A stretch of 64,000 nt of DNA, from assembly GCA_963668185.1 (NCBI GenBank), contig OY764162.1, forward strand, positions 1,488,001 to 1,552,000, given 5' to 3'. Below, one piece after another: positions 56,272-64,000 of this stretch (the first letter of the stretch is position 1; the number at the start of each line of letters is the position of its first letter). The translations under genes were made by a program, and so were the position numbers. This stretch comes from G963668185 sp963668185. GTDB lineage: Bacteria > Chloroflexota > Dehalococcoidia > Lucifugimonadales > G963668185. Under the pieces are notes generated by a model that made no database searches, was not told where the DNA came from, and saw only the letters and a program-made list of their open reading frames with translations.

Positions 56272-57447
56272 TCAGCCGATGCCGAGAGGAATGAACTCGT
56301 CGGTTGACTCGCCGAGTAGGACCCGGACTATGCGGTTGCTGGCGCGCCCGTCGCCATAGGGATTGACACCCTTCCGCATCTTCTCATATTCGCCTCTGTC
56401 CTCCAGCAGCGTTCGCACCGCGCCGACTATTCGCCCGGCATCGGTTCCGACCAGCTTGGCGACGCCTGCCTCGATACCTTCAGGCCGCTCCGTTACGTTA
56501 CGCATGACTAGAACCGGCTTGCGCAGAGCGGGGGCCTCTTCTTGGATACCGCCGGAGTCGGTTAGCACCAGGTAGGAACGGCTCATCAACTGCACCATGC
56601 GTACGTAGTCAACCGGATCTATGAGCTTGACGTTGGGCAGTCCTGAAAGTAGGCGGTTCACCGGCTCACGCACGGAGGGGTTCATGTGCACCGGATATAC
56701 GATTCTAACTCCGGGGTAGATGGTCGCCAGGGTTCGGATTGCTTCACAGATGCTTTCCAGAGGACGACCGAAGTTCTCACGCCTGTGGGCGGTGACGAGA
56801 ATCATCTTGCCGTCGCCGGGGTGAGAAACCGAACTTTCGGCCACTATGTCAACATTGGCGTGAGGGCCTTTGGAGGCCATGAATTGCAGAGCATCTATTG
56901 AAGTATTTCCGGTTACGACTACGGAGTCCTCAGCAATTCCCTCTCGAAGCAAGTTGACCTTTGCCGCCTGTGTAGGGGCAAAGTGAAGGTCGGCTATCGC
57001 CCCGGCCACCCTGCGGTTTATCTCCTCGGGAAACGGTTGCCACTTGTCGTTAGTGCGAAGCCCTGCCTCCACGTGGGCGACTTTCGTTTGGAAATAGTAT
57101 GCTGACAAAGCTACTGCGGCTACGGTGGTTGTGTCTCCCTGCACAATTACCCAATCGGGCCGCTCCGCTTCCAATACTGCGGGCATCTTAGCAAGCACTG
57201 AGGCAGCGACTTGGTTGGGCGATTGCGCTTCAGTCATGAGATCCAAGTCGTAGTCAACAGGTATGTCGAAGATATCCAGCACTTGGTCCAGCATACGGCG
57301 ATGCTGCGCCGTAACACAAACTGCGTAGCGAATCGCCATTTTCTCAGCGCGTTTACCAAGTTCGACAAGTATCGGCGCCATCTTAATCGCCTCCGGGCGA
57401 GTGCCGAAGACCGCGAGAATCTTGGAGGACGTGGCTTTCGGAGCCAT
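56272..57447 (-). CDS. wecB: UDP-N-acetylglucosamine 2-epimerase (non-hydrolysing)
   Basis: Interconverts UDP-GlcNAc and UDP-ManNAc; 391 residues. ILAVFGTRPEAIKMAPILVE is the N-terminal signature, VEAGLRTNDKWQPFPEEINR the active-site block, and LTDSGGIQEEAPALRKPVLV the C-terminal UDP-binding segment. The open frame extends to 57567, but ATG 57447 gives the normal N-terminus and does not overlap the preceding gene. Together with the WecC-like dehydrogenase it would make UDP-ManNAcA. Confidence 0.94.
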   Translation of the reverse strand: MAPKATSSKILAVFGTRPEAIKMAPILVELGKRAEKMAIRYAVCVTAQHRRMLDQVLDIFDIPVDYDLDLMTEAQSPNQVAASVLAKMPAVLEAERPDWVIVQGDTTTVAAVALSAYYFQTKVAHVEAGLRTNDKWQPFPEEINRRVAGAIADLHFAPTQAAKVNLLREGIAEDSVVVTGNTSIDALQFMASKGPHANVDIVAESSVSHPGDGKMILVTAHRRENFGRPLESICEAIRTLATIYPGVRIVYPVHMNPSVREPVNRLLSGLPNVKLIDPVDYVRMVQLMSRSYLVLTDSGGIQEEAPALRKPVLVMRNVTERPEGIEAGVAKLVGTDAGRIVGAVRTLLEDRGEYEKMRKGVNPYGDGRASNRIVRVLLGESTDEFIPLGIG

Positions 57448-57451
57448 GCTG

Positions 57452-58498
57452 TCAGCGATGCGTAGTTGGAGCGATATCACGAACTGCCGCCGAAGCTCCC
57501 GGCCCGAAGCTTGCGGCGTGTTCAATCCTCTCCCAGTTTTCCCGGAACCACTGGATCGTGAGTTCAAGTCCTTCTTCGAAGTTGGTCTTAGGTTCGTACC
57601 CGATCAGGTCCCTCGCGCGGTCTATGGACGCCAGCCGCCTGCTTCGGGTGTCCCATTTCCGCCGAGACGCATATTGAATACCTGCCCTGTTGCCGGTGGC
57701 TTTGTTAACCATGTTCGCCAAATCGACAATTCTCGTTTCAGAACCGGAGGCTAGGTTGAACTCATGTCCCACTGCGCTATCCATGTATCCGGCTCTCAAC
57801 AGTCCTTCGACTATATCCTCAACGAAGGTAAAGTCCCGTGTTTCCTCGCCAGTACCAGTGATAGGCAAAGACATTTCTTTCATGGCCCAGAATATGAAGT
57901 TAGGTACTACGTTACGATATTGACCCGGGATCTCACCCGGTCCATATGAGTTGAACAACCTGGCTTTGACAACCTTCAAACCATAGTGGTTGTAAAAGAA
58001 GTTTCCGTAAAGTTCACCCATCATCTTCGTTATTTGGTATGGCGTACTCAGATTCATGGACACGAACTCTTCTCGCAACGGAAGCGGCGTGTCGCTTCCA
58101 TAGATAGAAGAGCCAGACGAAGCGTAAACAAACCTTTCGACATCAGCCATTGAGGAGTATTGAAGCAGTCTAAGAGTGCCCAGGCCATTGACTTCAAGGT
58201 CGTGCTCAGGGTGATCGACAGAGTTCTGGTTGGCGAAGAACGCTGCCAAATGGTATACGGCATCGGGCTTTTCAAAGAACACGCGCTTGAGGGCAATTTC
58301 GTCCAGAATGCTGGCTTCTACGAAAAGCACGTTGGGATTAGAAGGGACATTCCAGTGTTCTCCCGATGAAAGATCGTCTAGAACTATCACCTGCGCTCCA
58401 AAGTTGATCAATGACTTGGTCAGGTTTGCGCCTATGGCTCCGGCACCTCCGGTGACCAATACTGTTTTCCCGTCGAAATAACTATGAGTGGTATTCAT
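57452..58498 (-). CDS. NAD-dependent nucleotide-sugar epimerase/dehydratase (SDR)
   Basis: Extended short-chain dehydrogenase acting on a UDP- or dTDP-sugar; 348 residues. TVLVTGGAGAIGANLTKSLI is the GxxGxxG NAD fold, YASSGSSIYG holds the catalytic Ser/Thr, and PYQITKMMGE holds Tyr-x3-Lys. RLFNSYGPGEIPGQYRNVVP is the substrate-binding region. It most resembles UDP-glucose 4-epimerases and UDP-glucuronate-type enzymes, but the reaction is not fixed by sequence. ATG 58498 is chosen over the longer frame to 58621, which would overlap the neighbour. Base composition is lower in GC than in the rest of the window. Confidence 0.88.
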   Translation of the reverse strand: MNTTHSYFDGKTVLVTGGAGAIGANLTKSLINFGAQVIVLDDLSSGEHWNVPSNPNVLFVEASILDEIALKRVFFEKPDAVYHLAAFFANQNSVDHPEHDLEVNGLGTLRLLQYSSMADVERFVYASSGSSIYGSDTPLPLREEFVSMNLSTPYQITKMMGELYGNFFYNHYGLKVVKARLFNSYGPGEIPGQYRNVVPNFIFWAMKEMSLPITGTGEETRDFTFVEDIVEGLLRAGYMDSAVGHEFNLASGSETRIVDLANMVNKATGNRAGIQYASRRKWDTRSRRLASIDRARDLIGYEPKTNFEEGLELTIQWFRENWERIEHAASFGPGASAAVRDIAPTTHR

Positions 58499-58511
58499 GC
58501 GAACTGCCTTA

Positions 58512-59774
58512 TCAACATTGTTTCTTCCACCAGATTCCTCTTGTATCAATAACTTTCTTACTTGAGAGTCTCTTCCGGTCAATGTCTCGAAACTCTTGAT
58601 GTCCAGTAAGGAGCACAACAACGTCGGCGTTGTCCAGTGCAGTATCTAGGTCAACTAACTCCAGTCCGCCGGTTCCAGCCAGTTCATCCGGCAAAGAGTC
58701 GACGTACGGTTCGACCACCATGATACGCTCGGTGAGAGCCTTCCTCATCTGCTGGACAACCGCGATCGCCGGGCTTTCACGCATATCTTCAACATCGGCT
58801 TTATAGGTGAGTCCTAAGCAGGCTATCGTTGGAGCTTCAAGTCTTTCACATGTAGTGATGATTTCCTCCACTACGCGATTGGGTTGATGGCCATTAACCC
58901 GGCGAGCGGTTTGTACAAGGGGTGTGTCGTCCGGCCTTGAGTGAACGATAAACCACGGATCGATTGGAATGCAATGCCCTCCGACACCTGGCCCCGGTTC
59001 TAGAAGATTAACGCGTGGATGGAGATTGGCGAGATCCCTGATTTCCCATGGATTAACGCCTAAAGCCTTACATACTACAGATATCTCGTTGGCGAAAGCT
59101 ATGTTGACGTCTCTGTAAGCGTTCTCAGTGAGCTTAACCAACTCAGCCGAGCGAGCAGTTGTTACGTGGCAGTCTGCCTTTAAGAAAATCCGGTAGAGTT
59201 CCGCAGCATCTGCGGAACAAGCAGCCGTGACGCCGCCAACCACACGTTCATTTTGTACCAGTTCGGACAAAATCCGCCCCGGAAGCACTCGCTCAGGGCA
59301 ATATGCAACACGAATGTCACTAGTTTCGCCGCACTGGTTAGGGAAAGAAAGGTCATTGCGCATCTCTGCCAGTAGCTCACAAAGTCCCTCAGTTGCGCCT
59401 ATGGTTAGAGTGGATTCGAAAATTATGAGATTGCCAGAGTTAAGCATAGGCGCGAAACTCTTCGCGGCGGCACGAACATAGCTGAGGTCAGGAGCGTAGT
59501 CATTCGTGAGGGGAGTCGGGACGGCGATGATGAAAGCGTCGGCGGACACTGGCCGATCTTGCGCACGTAGAGTGCCAGTTGAGACTGTATCGAGCATCGT
59601 TGCAGCCAGGCCTGCCTCTGTGATAGGGGCTGTGCACGAATTGATGGATGCTACGCGTTCGGCGTCAACGTCAACGCCGATCACCTCGACGCCATGCTTG
59701 GCCAGAACTGCCGCAATGGGCAATCCGACGTACCCGAGGCCGATGACGCATACCTTTCCGAAGCGCTTGCTCAC
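58512..59774 (-). CDS. UDP-N-acetyl-D-mannosamine dehydrogenase-like (WecC type)
   Basis: Two-step NAD-dependent oxidation of UDP-ManNAc to UDP-ManNAcA; 420 residues. KVCVIGLGYVGLPIAAVLAK is the NAD fold, VNLLEPGPGVGGHCIPIDPW the catalytic Cys loop in the form typical of WecC, and LGLTYKADVEDMRESPAIAV the C-terminal domain. It lies in the same run as wecB, so UDP-ManNAcA supply is likely. Confidence 0.92.
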   Translation of the reverse strand: MSKRFGKVCVIGLGYVGLPIAAVLAKHGVEVIGVDVDAERVASINSCTAPITEAGLAATMLDTVSTGTLRAQDRPVSADAFIIAVPTPLTNDYAPDLSYVRAAAKSFAPMLNSGNLIIFESTLTIGATEGLCELLAEMRNDLSFPNQCGETSDIRVAYCPERVLPGRILSELVQNERVVGGVTAACSADAAELYRIFLKADCHVTTARSAELVKLTENAYRDVNIAFANEISVVCKALGVNPWEIRDLANLHPRVNLLEPGPGVGGHCIPIDPWFIVHSRPDDTPLVQTARRVNGHQPNRVVEEIITTCERLEAPTIACLGLTYKADVEDMRESPAIAVVQQMRKALTERIMVVEPYVDSLPDELAGTGGLELVDLDTALDNADVVVLLTGHQEFRDIDRKRLSSKKVIDTRGIWWKKQC

Positions 59775-59814
59775 TGCCAGATTCCTTTAACAGCGTACTG
59801 TGCACACCTCATTT

Positions 59815-60813
59815 TCAGCATATTCTTCTGACCGCTTCCGTAAACTGTTCTATTCGCCTTTCCCAAGTGTGGTTCTCAAGGACGTGGGCGTAAGCGGACT
59901 CAACGACAGCCCTACGCTTGTCCTCATGATTCAAGTAGTGGAACAACCTGTCGTCGAAGTCGCTAAGATCAGGTTCGAACATGGCACAGTGAACGTCATC
60001 CTCGAACAGGCCTTCATACGCATCTGACCTGCTGCAAAACAGAAGCGTCTTTGATGCTATTACTTCATAGAATCGCGGTCCTACGATATCAACCGCGCTC
60101 GGCGTTGCCAACCAAGCCTCGCACCGGTTAATCAAGCGCGCGTACTCTTCTCCTTGGGGAAGACGGAATCCATTCATCCGCCCTCGTTCTATCCACAACA
60201 ACCTGGTCTTCCAATATCGAGGCGCCTTTATCGGCCACTTCAAAAACAGGCGGTCCTTGATCTGTGATCTTACGTCAACCCACCGTTTATGCAACTCTCC
60301 GGAGAACCCCAGGGCGTACTTCTTCTTCTCTCCGTAGTCCTTGAACAATCCTTCATTCACAGCAAAGGGAAAGTGTATGAAAGGCACTCCCACCTGTTCC
60401 GTCCAGTCCTTGTACTTGTGATGCGCGGTAAACACCGCCTGGATATTGTTCTTTACTATGAACTCGAATTTCCGGTCGAGCTTCTTGTACTCTTTGTTGA
60501 GCACCATTACGCTCGGAATGCTTAAGTCGGCCACCTGAATTGCAGGGTGCGGGTCGTATTCAGGTATCGACTCGTGCTCATTCTCCCAGCCTGCGCCAAA
60601 GCAGATCAGGTCAGGGTCGAACGGACAACTCTTCAGGACGTCCTCGATAGTATGGCTCGGGTCGTAGCCTTCCATTCTTGGCCCGTACCTGAAAATGCGG
60701 TGGGCGCGGCCCAGAGCTTGAGTGAACTGGTGCTGATAGTAGGCGGCCTGGTACCTGCTGAAGTCTGGTTGCAGCACCAGGATTTTAAGATTATTCATTC
60801 GGCTGCTTTCCAT
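59815..60813 (-). CDS. Glycosyltransferase, CgeB-like
   Basis: A 332-residue predicted glycosyltransferase of the CgeB/spore-protein type. LKILVLQPDFSRYQAAYYQH is the first strand, ALGFSGELHKRWVDVRSQIK the start of the second lobe, and VDIVGPRFYEVIASKTLLFC the donor-binding E-x7 region where a C-terminal glycosyltransferase domain is expected. The C-terminus NHTWERRIEQFTEAV is common in this family. Acceptor and donor unknown. Confidence 0.8.
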   Translation of the reverse strand: MESSRMNNLKILVLQPDFSRYQAAYYQHQFTQALGRAHRIFRYGPRMEGYDPSHTIEDVLKSCPFDPDLICFGAGWENEHESIPEYDPHPAIQVADLSIPSVMVLNKEYKKLDRKFEFIVKNNIQAVFTAHHKYKDWTEQVGVPFIHFPFAVNEGLFKDYGEKKKYALGFSGELHKRWVDVRSQIKDRLFLKWPIKAPRYWKTRLLWIERGRMNGFRLPQGEEYARLINRCEAWLATPSAVDIVGPRFYEVIASKTLLFCSRSDAYEGLFEDDVHCAMFEPDLSDFDDRLFHYLNHEDKRRAVVESAYAHVLENHTWERRIEQFTEAVRRIC

Positions 60814-60851
60814 TGTTGACCTGATAACATCGGGACTACGTACACTGCAAG

Positions 60852-61982
60852 CTAAGTGACGGCAATCCGGTATCCGGCTTCTAGCAGTAGCGGCCGGTAC
60901 ACTTCCTCATGATAGCGTCTAGCGATGACGCTCCAATCGAATTGAGCGGCGGTACGCAAAGCGTTCGCCGCAATCGTCTCCCTTAGACTGGCGTCTTCCA
61001 GGAGCGTCGATGCGCCGGCGGCCAGGCCGTCTATGTCGTCCACGTCCGAGAGCATCCCGCTTTCTCCGTGTTTAATCAAGTCGGCGCACATGCCGACCCG
61101 CGTTGAGACCAGGGGCGTGCCGCTTGCCATGGATTCAAGGCACGCCATCGGACCGCCCTCGTCGCGCGAGGCTATGACGTAGAGATCGAGCGCCCAGTAG
61201 TGCCGGGCCACGTCTTCGTACCGCCTGAGGTTGACGTGGCGGTACTCAACGCCCATCTTCTCCAGGCCGCTCTTTACGTAGCCTCTCGCAGGCCCGGTCA
61301 ACAGAACGCAAAGCTGGTAGTCGCGGCGCAGCCGGTCTATGACTTCCAGGAACGCGTCCGGCCCCTTGACCCACTTGGGAGACAGGCCCTCTCCCCATCC
61401 GTCGCCGTCTTTCTGGAAGGAGCCGATGCACTTAGCGCCTGTGGGTATGCCAAGTTGTTTCCGAATGTCGATTCGCTGTTCGGGGGATGGCGAACGGAAC
61501 AGGCGCGTATCGATTCCGTGTGGAATGTGCGCCAGCTTGTCGCCGTCGATTCCCTCCTCCAGCAAGGTAGTCATGCCGGCCTGAGCGTGAACGATTATCT
61601 TATCTGTGAAACGGACGGCTTCATGAAGAATGTCCAGACGCCTCGCAAACTGCGGGTTGGGATCGGACCGCCTTCCATGCGTCCAGGAAACGACCTGTTT
61701 GTTGGTAGGATGGACCTTGCGGTACAGCCTCTCTTCGAGATATCCGGTGGGAGAACCGAAGTGGACAAGGACCCGCCGCACATCCCGCCAAGCGTATCTT
61801 GGCGCGAAAGTGTAGTAGTCGCGGAGGTGGAGACGTACGGCATTCCCGATAGTCGAAAGGACCCAGCCGGAATCTCCAACGTAGATCAACGGAGGTCTGA
61901 CCCAAGCGCATCTCTTGGATAGAGCGGCAATACCTGTGTACCATCCAGACACTGCTCGCAGTCCAGGTTTAGCCAAGATCAT
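60852..61982 (-). CDS. Glycosyltransferase family 4
   Basis: Retaining GT-B enzyme; about 376 residues. QAGMTTLLEEGIDGDKLAHI and PHGIDTRLFRSP mark the hinge, and LDLYVIASRDEGGPMACLES with MASGTPLVSTRVGM the nucleotide-sugar site (E-x7-E). The frame opens at TTG 62024, overlapping the next gene; ATG 61982 avoids this, and neither has a clear ribosome-binding site. Typical of a surface polysaccharide assembly line. Confidence 0.88.
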   Translation of the reverse strand: MILAKPGLRAVSGWYTGIAALSKRCAWVRPPLIYVGDSGWVLSTIGNAVRLHLRDYYTFAPRYAWRDVRRVLVHFGSPTGYLEERLYRKVHPTNKQVVSWTHGRRSDPNPQFARRLDILHEAVRFTDKIIVHAQAGMTTLLEEGIDGDKLAHIPHGIDTRLFRSPSPEQRIDIRKQLGIPTGAKCIGSFQKDGDGWGEGLSPKWVKGPDAFLEVIDRLRRDYQLCVLLTGPARGYVKSGLEKMGVEYRHVNLRRYEDVARHYWALDLYVIASRDEGGPMACLESMASGTPLVSTRVGMCADLIKHGESGMLSDVDDIDGLAAGASTLLEDASLRETIAANALRTAAQFDWSVIARRYHEEVYRPLLLEAGYRIAVT

Positions 61983-61992
61983 GGGTTTGGTT

Positions 61993-63048
61993 TTACTGGC
62001 CTTCACGTGTCCCGTTCCGTACAACTATAGCTTCTCGGAATGCCGAGACATACTCTTTGGCCGCGCGTTCAATGAAGAATCTGTCCGAGTTTTCGAGTAG
62101 CTCTCGGCGTAAATCTGGGAGTTGACGTCTCAGTCCTTCGATAACGCCGGGCAGGTCGCCGGTGATGGGGACGCCGAACTCTCCGGCAAGCTCGCGGTTG
62201 CCGCCGGAGTCGCGGTAGATGACGGGCAGGCCGCAGGCCATGGCTTCAAGGATAGAATTGGAGCATGCCTCGTTCAAACCGGCGTGCACCATCGCGTGAG
62301 ACGAGCGCATGAGGTCGGCGAGTTCGTGCGATTGCAAGACGCCGGCCAGCTTGACGTTGGCGGGATCGATTTCGGGGCACCAGTTGCCTGCGAAGGTCAA
62401 CTCCACGCCGGGCAGCTTGGACAATTCGGACAGGATGTCGAATCCTTTGCGCGGGTTAGGGGACCAGGAAGAGGCGACGAGGCAGAGCGCGGCGCCGTTC
62501 GCGGGCCGGACTTCATCGGATGGGTAGAACAGGCGCGGGTCGACGCCGTTGTGTATGACGGTGGAGTGAGCGGGGGAGTATCCGCAATGCTCGGCGAAAG
62601 TCGTCCGGCAGTACTCGCTTTGGAAGACCGTGCAGTCGGTGAGGCGGTTCACGGCGGGCTGGATGTCGTCCGCGTCCGTCCGATGGCCGCGTGCCAGTTC
62701 GGGCACGCCGTCGACGCGGTGGACGAGAGCGGGCCTTCCCCATGCCGGCCGGGTCCCCAGGCGTGCTGCGATGGCCGCCCCGAGCCGGGTCATCGCGCCG
62801 GTACGCCTCAACCGCGCGATCTGGGAAGGATCGAGCCGCTTGTTCGCGCCCCGGTTGAAGGCGTTCAGCAGGACGACCTGGGTGTCCCGCGCGGGCCTGC
62901 GCGTCACTGTGTGGCCCAAACCGGACAACTCGGACGCGAGTGCGGTCAGGAACTGGTTCCCGCCGCCCCAAGGAGCGTCAATCGTCTCGAACAGGATACA
63001 TACGTGCAGATGATCGGTTGATGGATGGTCGCGGTTACGAGTGTTCAT
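61993..63048 (-). CDS. Glycosyltransferase family 4
   Basis: GT-B glycosyltransferase; 351 residues. HVCILFETIDAPWGGGNQFL is the GGGNQ donor-lobe loop, STVIHNGVDPRLFYPSDEVR the hinge, and HAMVHAGLNEACSNSILEAM the E-x7-E site. ATG 63048 overlaps the stop of the flippase gene; the longer frame to 63270 is a shadow of that gene. Confidence 0.9.
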   Translation of the reverse strand: MNTRNRDHPSTDHLHVCILFETIDAPWGGGNQFLTALASELSGLGHTVTRRPARDTQVVLLNAFNRGANKRLDPSQIARLRRTGAMTRLGAAIAARLGTRPAWGRPALVHRVDGVPELARGHRTDADDIQPAVNRLTDCTVFQSEYCRTTFAEHCGYSPAHSTVIHNGVDPRLFYPSDEVRPANGAALCLVASSWSPNPRKGFDILSELSKLPGVELTFAGNWCPEIDPANVKLAGVLQSHELADLMRSSHAMVHAGLNEACSNSILEAMACGLPVIYRDSGGNRELAGEFGVPITGDLPGVIEGLRRQLPDLRRELLENSDRFFIERAAKEYVSAFREAIVVRNGTREGQ

Positions 63049-64000
63049 GCCTGTTGGTCTATGCGATAGCTTTGCTTGATGATCAAGTACACAAATGGAA
63101 CAACGACGGCTACGCCCACCACCGAAGTGACCGTTCTGGCCCAGGCCGCGCCCTCCGCGCCGTACTGTGGAATCAGCAACAGCGCGAGGCTGACCGAGAC
63201 GACGAGCGCAGTTGCCGCTCCTATTATGCCGGGCAGAGCTTGACCTGTCGCTATCGGCAGCCTGCTGCATATTCGAGTGGTCATGCTCAATAGCGCGCCC
63301 GGTATGAGTATGAGCATCACGGACCCCGCGCCGGAGAAATCCTCTCCAAAGACGATCTCAATCACAGTGCCCCGCAACACGGCAAGCAGCGCGAAACCCG
63401 CGGCTCCAACCACCATCGAGAAGAGAGTAAACCTCAGCGCGACTCGCCTGAGCTCGGAGCCGCGGCCCTCGAACCAGAGCCTGCCGAACTCAGAGTGGAT
63501 GCTCCTGGCCATCAACGCAAACGGCCTTCTGCACGTATCTACCAGACTCACAGCCGCGCGATACATTCCTGCGGCAGGCGCACCTGCGAGTTGGCCCACC
63601 AGTATCGTGTCCACGTGCGCGGTGATCGCACCAATTGTGACCCGTATGTACGTTCCCGCCTGGAACCTTACTACGTCCCGCGACACACTGAATCTGGGCG
63701 AGCGCAGGAAGCCGTCGAGGCCCGCCCTGGACGCGGACGCGGCTGTGGCTATGAACACGCCGGCGTTCGCGACGATCGCCCCGACTACGTAGGCCATGAC
63801 GATTGCGAACAGGCCGCCGTCCGTGAGCCAGGCCAGGACGATCATGCCGACTACGACCGGAATGCTCGCGAGCTCGGCGGCGGTTGAGAGCGAAACGCGG
63901 TCGGCGAGTCGTAGCAAAGCGACGTTCTGTGACGACGTCGAGCCGAGCACGCCGAGTACGCCGTAGAGGAGCACGGCCTCGACGTACGCCTCCCGAAGGC
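63045..64000 (-). CDS. Polysaccharide flippase (Wzx/MOP superfamily), C-terminal part
   Basis: Translocates lipid-linked repeat units across the membrane. The frame is open to the window end, so the N-terminus is missing; about 318 residues with eight or more helices are visible. VDTILVGQLAGAPAAGMYRA is the characteristic loop after helix 7, and AAGFALLAVLRGTVIEIVFG with EDFSGAGSVMLILIPGALLS the C-terminal half of RfbX/Wzx-type flippases. It is the most upstream visible gene of the polysaccharide run. Confidence 0.85.
   Translation of the reverse strand, partial: LREAYVEAVLLYGVLGVLGSTSSQNVALLRLADRVSLSTAAELASIPVVVGMIVLAWLTDGGLFAIVMAYVVGAIVANAGVFIATAASASRAGLDGFLRSPRFSVSRDVVRFQAGTYIRVTIGAITAHVDTILVGQLAGAPAAGMYRAAVSLVDTCRRPFALMARSIHSEFGRLWFEGRGSELRRVALRFTLFSMVVGAAGFALLAVLRGTVIEIVFGEDFSGAGSVMLILIPGALLSMTTRICSRLPIATGQALPGIIGAATALVVSVSLALLLIPQYGAEGAAWARTVTSVVGVAVVVPFVYLIIKQSYRIDQQA

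Overview
The window is a GC-rich chromosomal segment whose gene content best fits a member of the Chloroflexota (Dehalococcoidia or SAR202-like). The reasons are an 11-subunit complex I locus (nuoABCDHIJKLMN, no nuoEFG), lipoprotein-type solute-binding proteins, scattered single-gene catabolic enzymes (LLM flavin oxidoreductase, HpcH/HpaI aldolase, cyclase-family hydrolase, DAO-family oxidase, homocysteine S-methyltransferase, BNR sialidase-like protein), and abundant short palindromic intergenic repeats. The window has no rRNA or ribosomal protein gene, so this placement is an inference.

Layout. 1-2165: a zinc/manganese-type ABC importer (binding protein cut by the window start, ATPase, permease). 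2218-9802: a ferric-siderophore-type importer (ATPase, two FecCD permeases, lipoprotein) on the minus strand, divergent from a pair of ABC-exporter-fold half-transporters on the plus strand. A short AT-rich region between them carries repeated operator-like palindromes. About 10000-14370: a lower-GC island with a small helical protein and a GHKL-type ATPase, convergent to a DNA methyltransferase and its XRE-type regulator. This looks like an R-M-like or defence module and ends inside the remnant of a HigB-type toxin gene, followed by its HigA-type antitoxin. 14800-24800: a dispersed repeat, then mostly single metabolic genes, a frameshifted MFS gene, a cupredoxin lipoprotein, a NYN-domain protein and NAD kinase. 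24842-35549: the nuo operon, in which a small DUF2007-like gene sits between nuoK and nuoL. 35550-45400: repeat-rich spacers, a hypothetical protein with internal repeats, an aldolase, a sialidase-like protein, an orphan family-5 solute-binding lipoprotein, an alcohol dehydrogenase, an MFS protein, tRNA-Asn and a DUF6883/DUF4926 pair.

45517-64000: a large surface-polysaccharide locus on the minus strand. It holds WbpA- and WecC-like nucleotide-sugar dehydrogenases, WecB epimerase, an SDR epimerase, several GT4 and other glycosyltransferases (one a double-domain fusion whose linker is a palindromic repeat), an O-antigen-ligase/Wzy-like protein, a TylF-like methyltransferase and a flippase cut by the window end. 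Inside it lies a duplicated module of retropepsin-like proteases and membrane coiled-coil proteins plus a methyltransferase. The second copy is truncated at a dispersed repeat that also occurs, inverted, next to the antitoxin gene at 14.8 kb.

The strongest candidate for an undescribed system is the GHKL ATPase / methyltransferase island at 10.1-14.4 kb. The retropepsin / coiled-coil module at 53.3-56.2 kb comes second.
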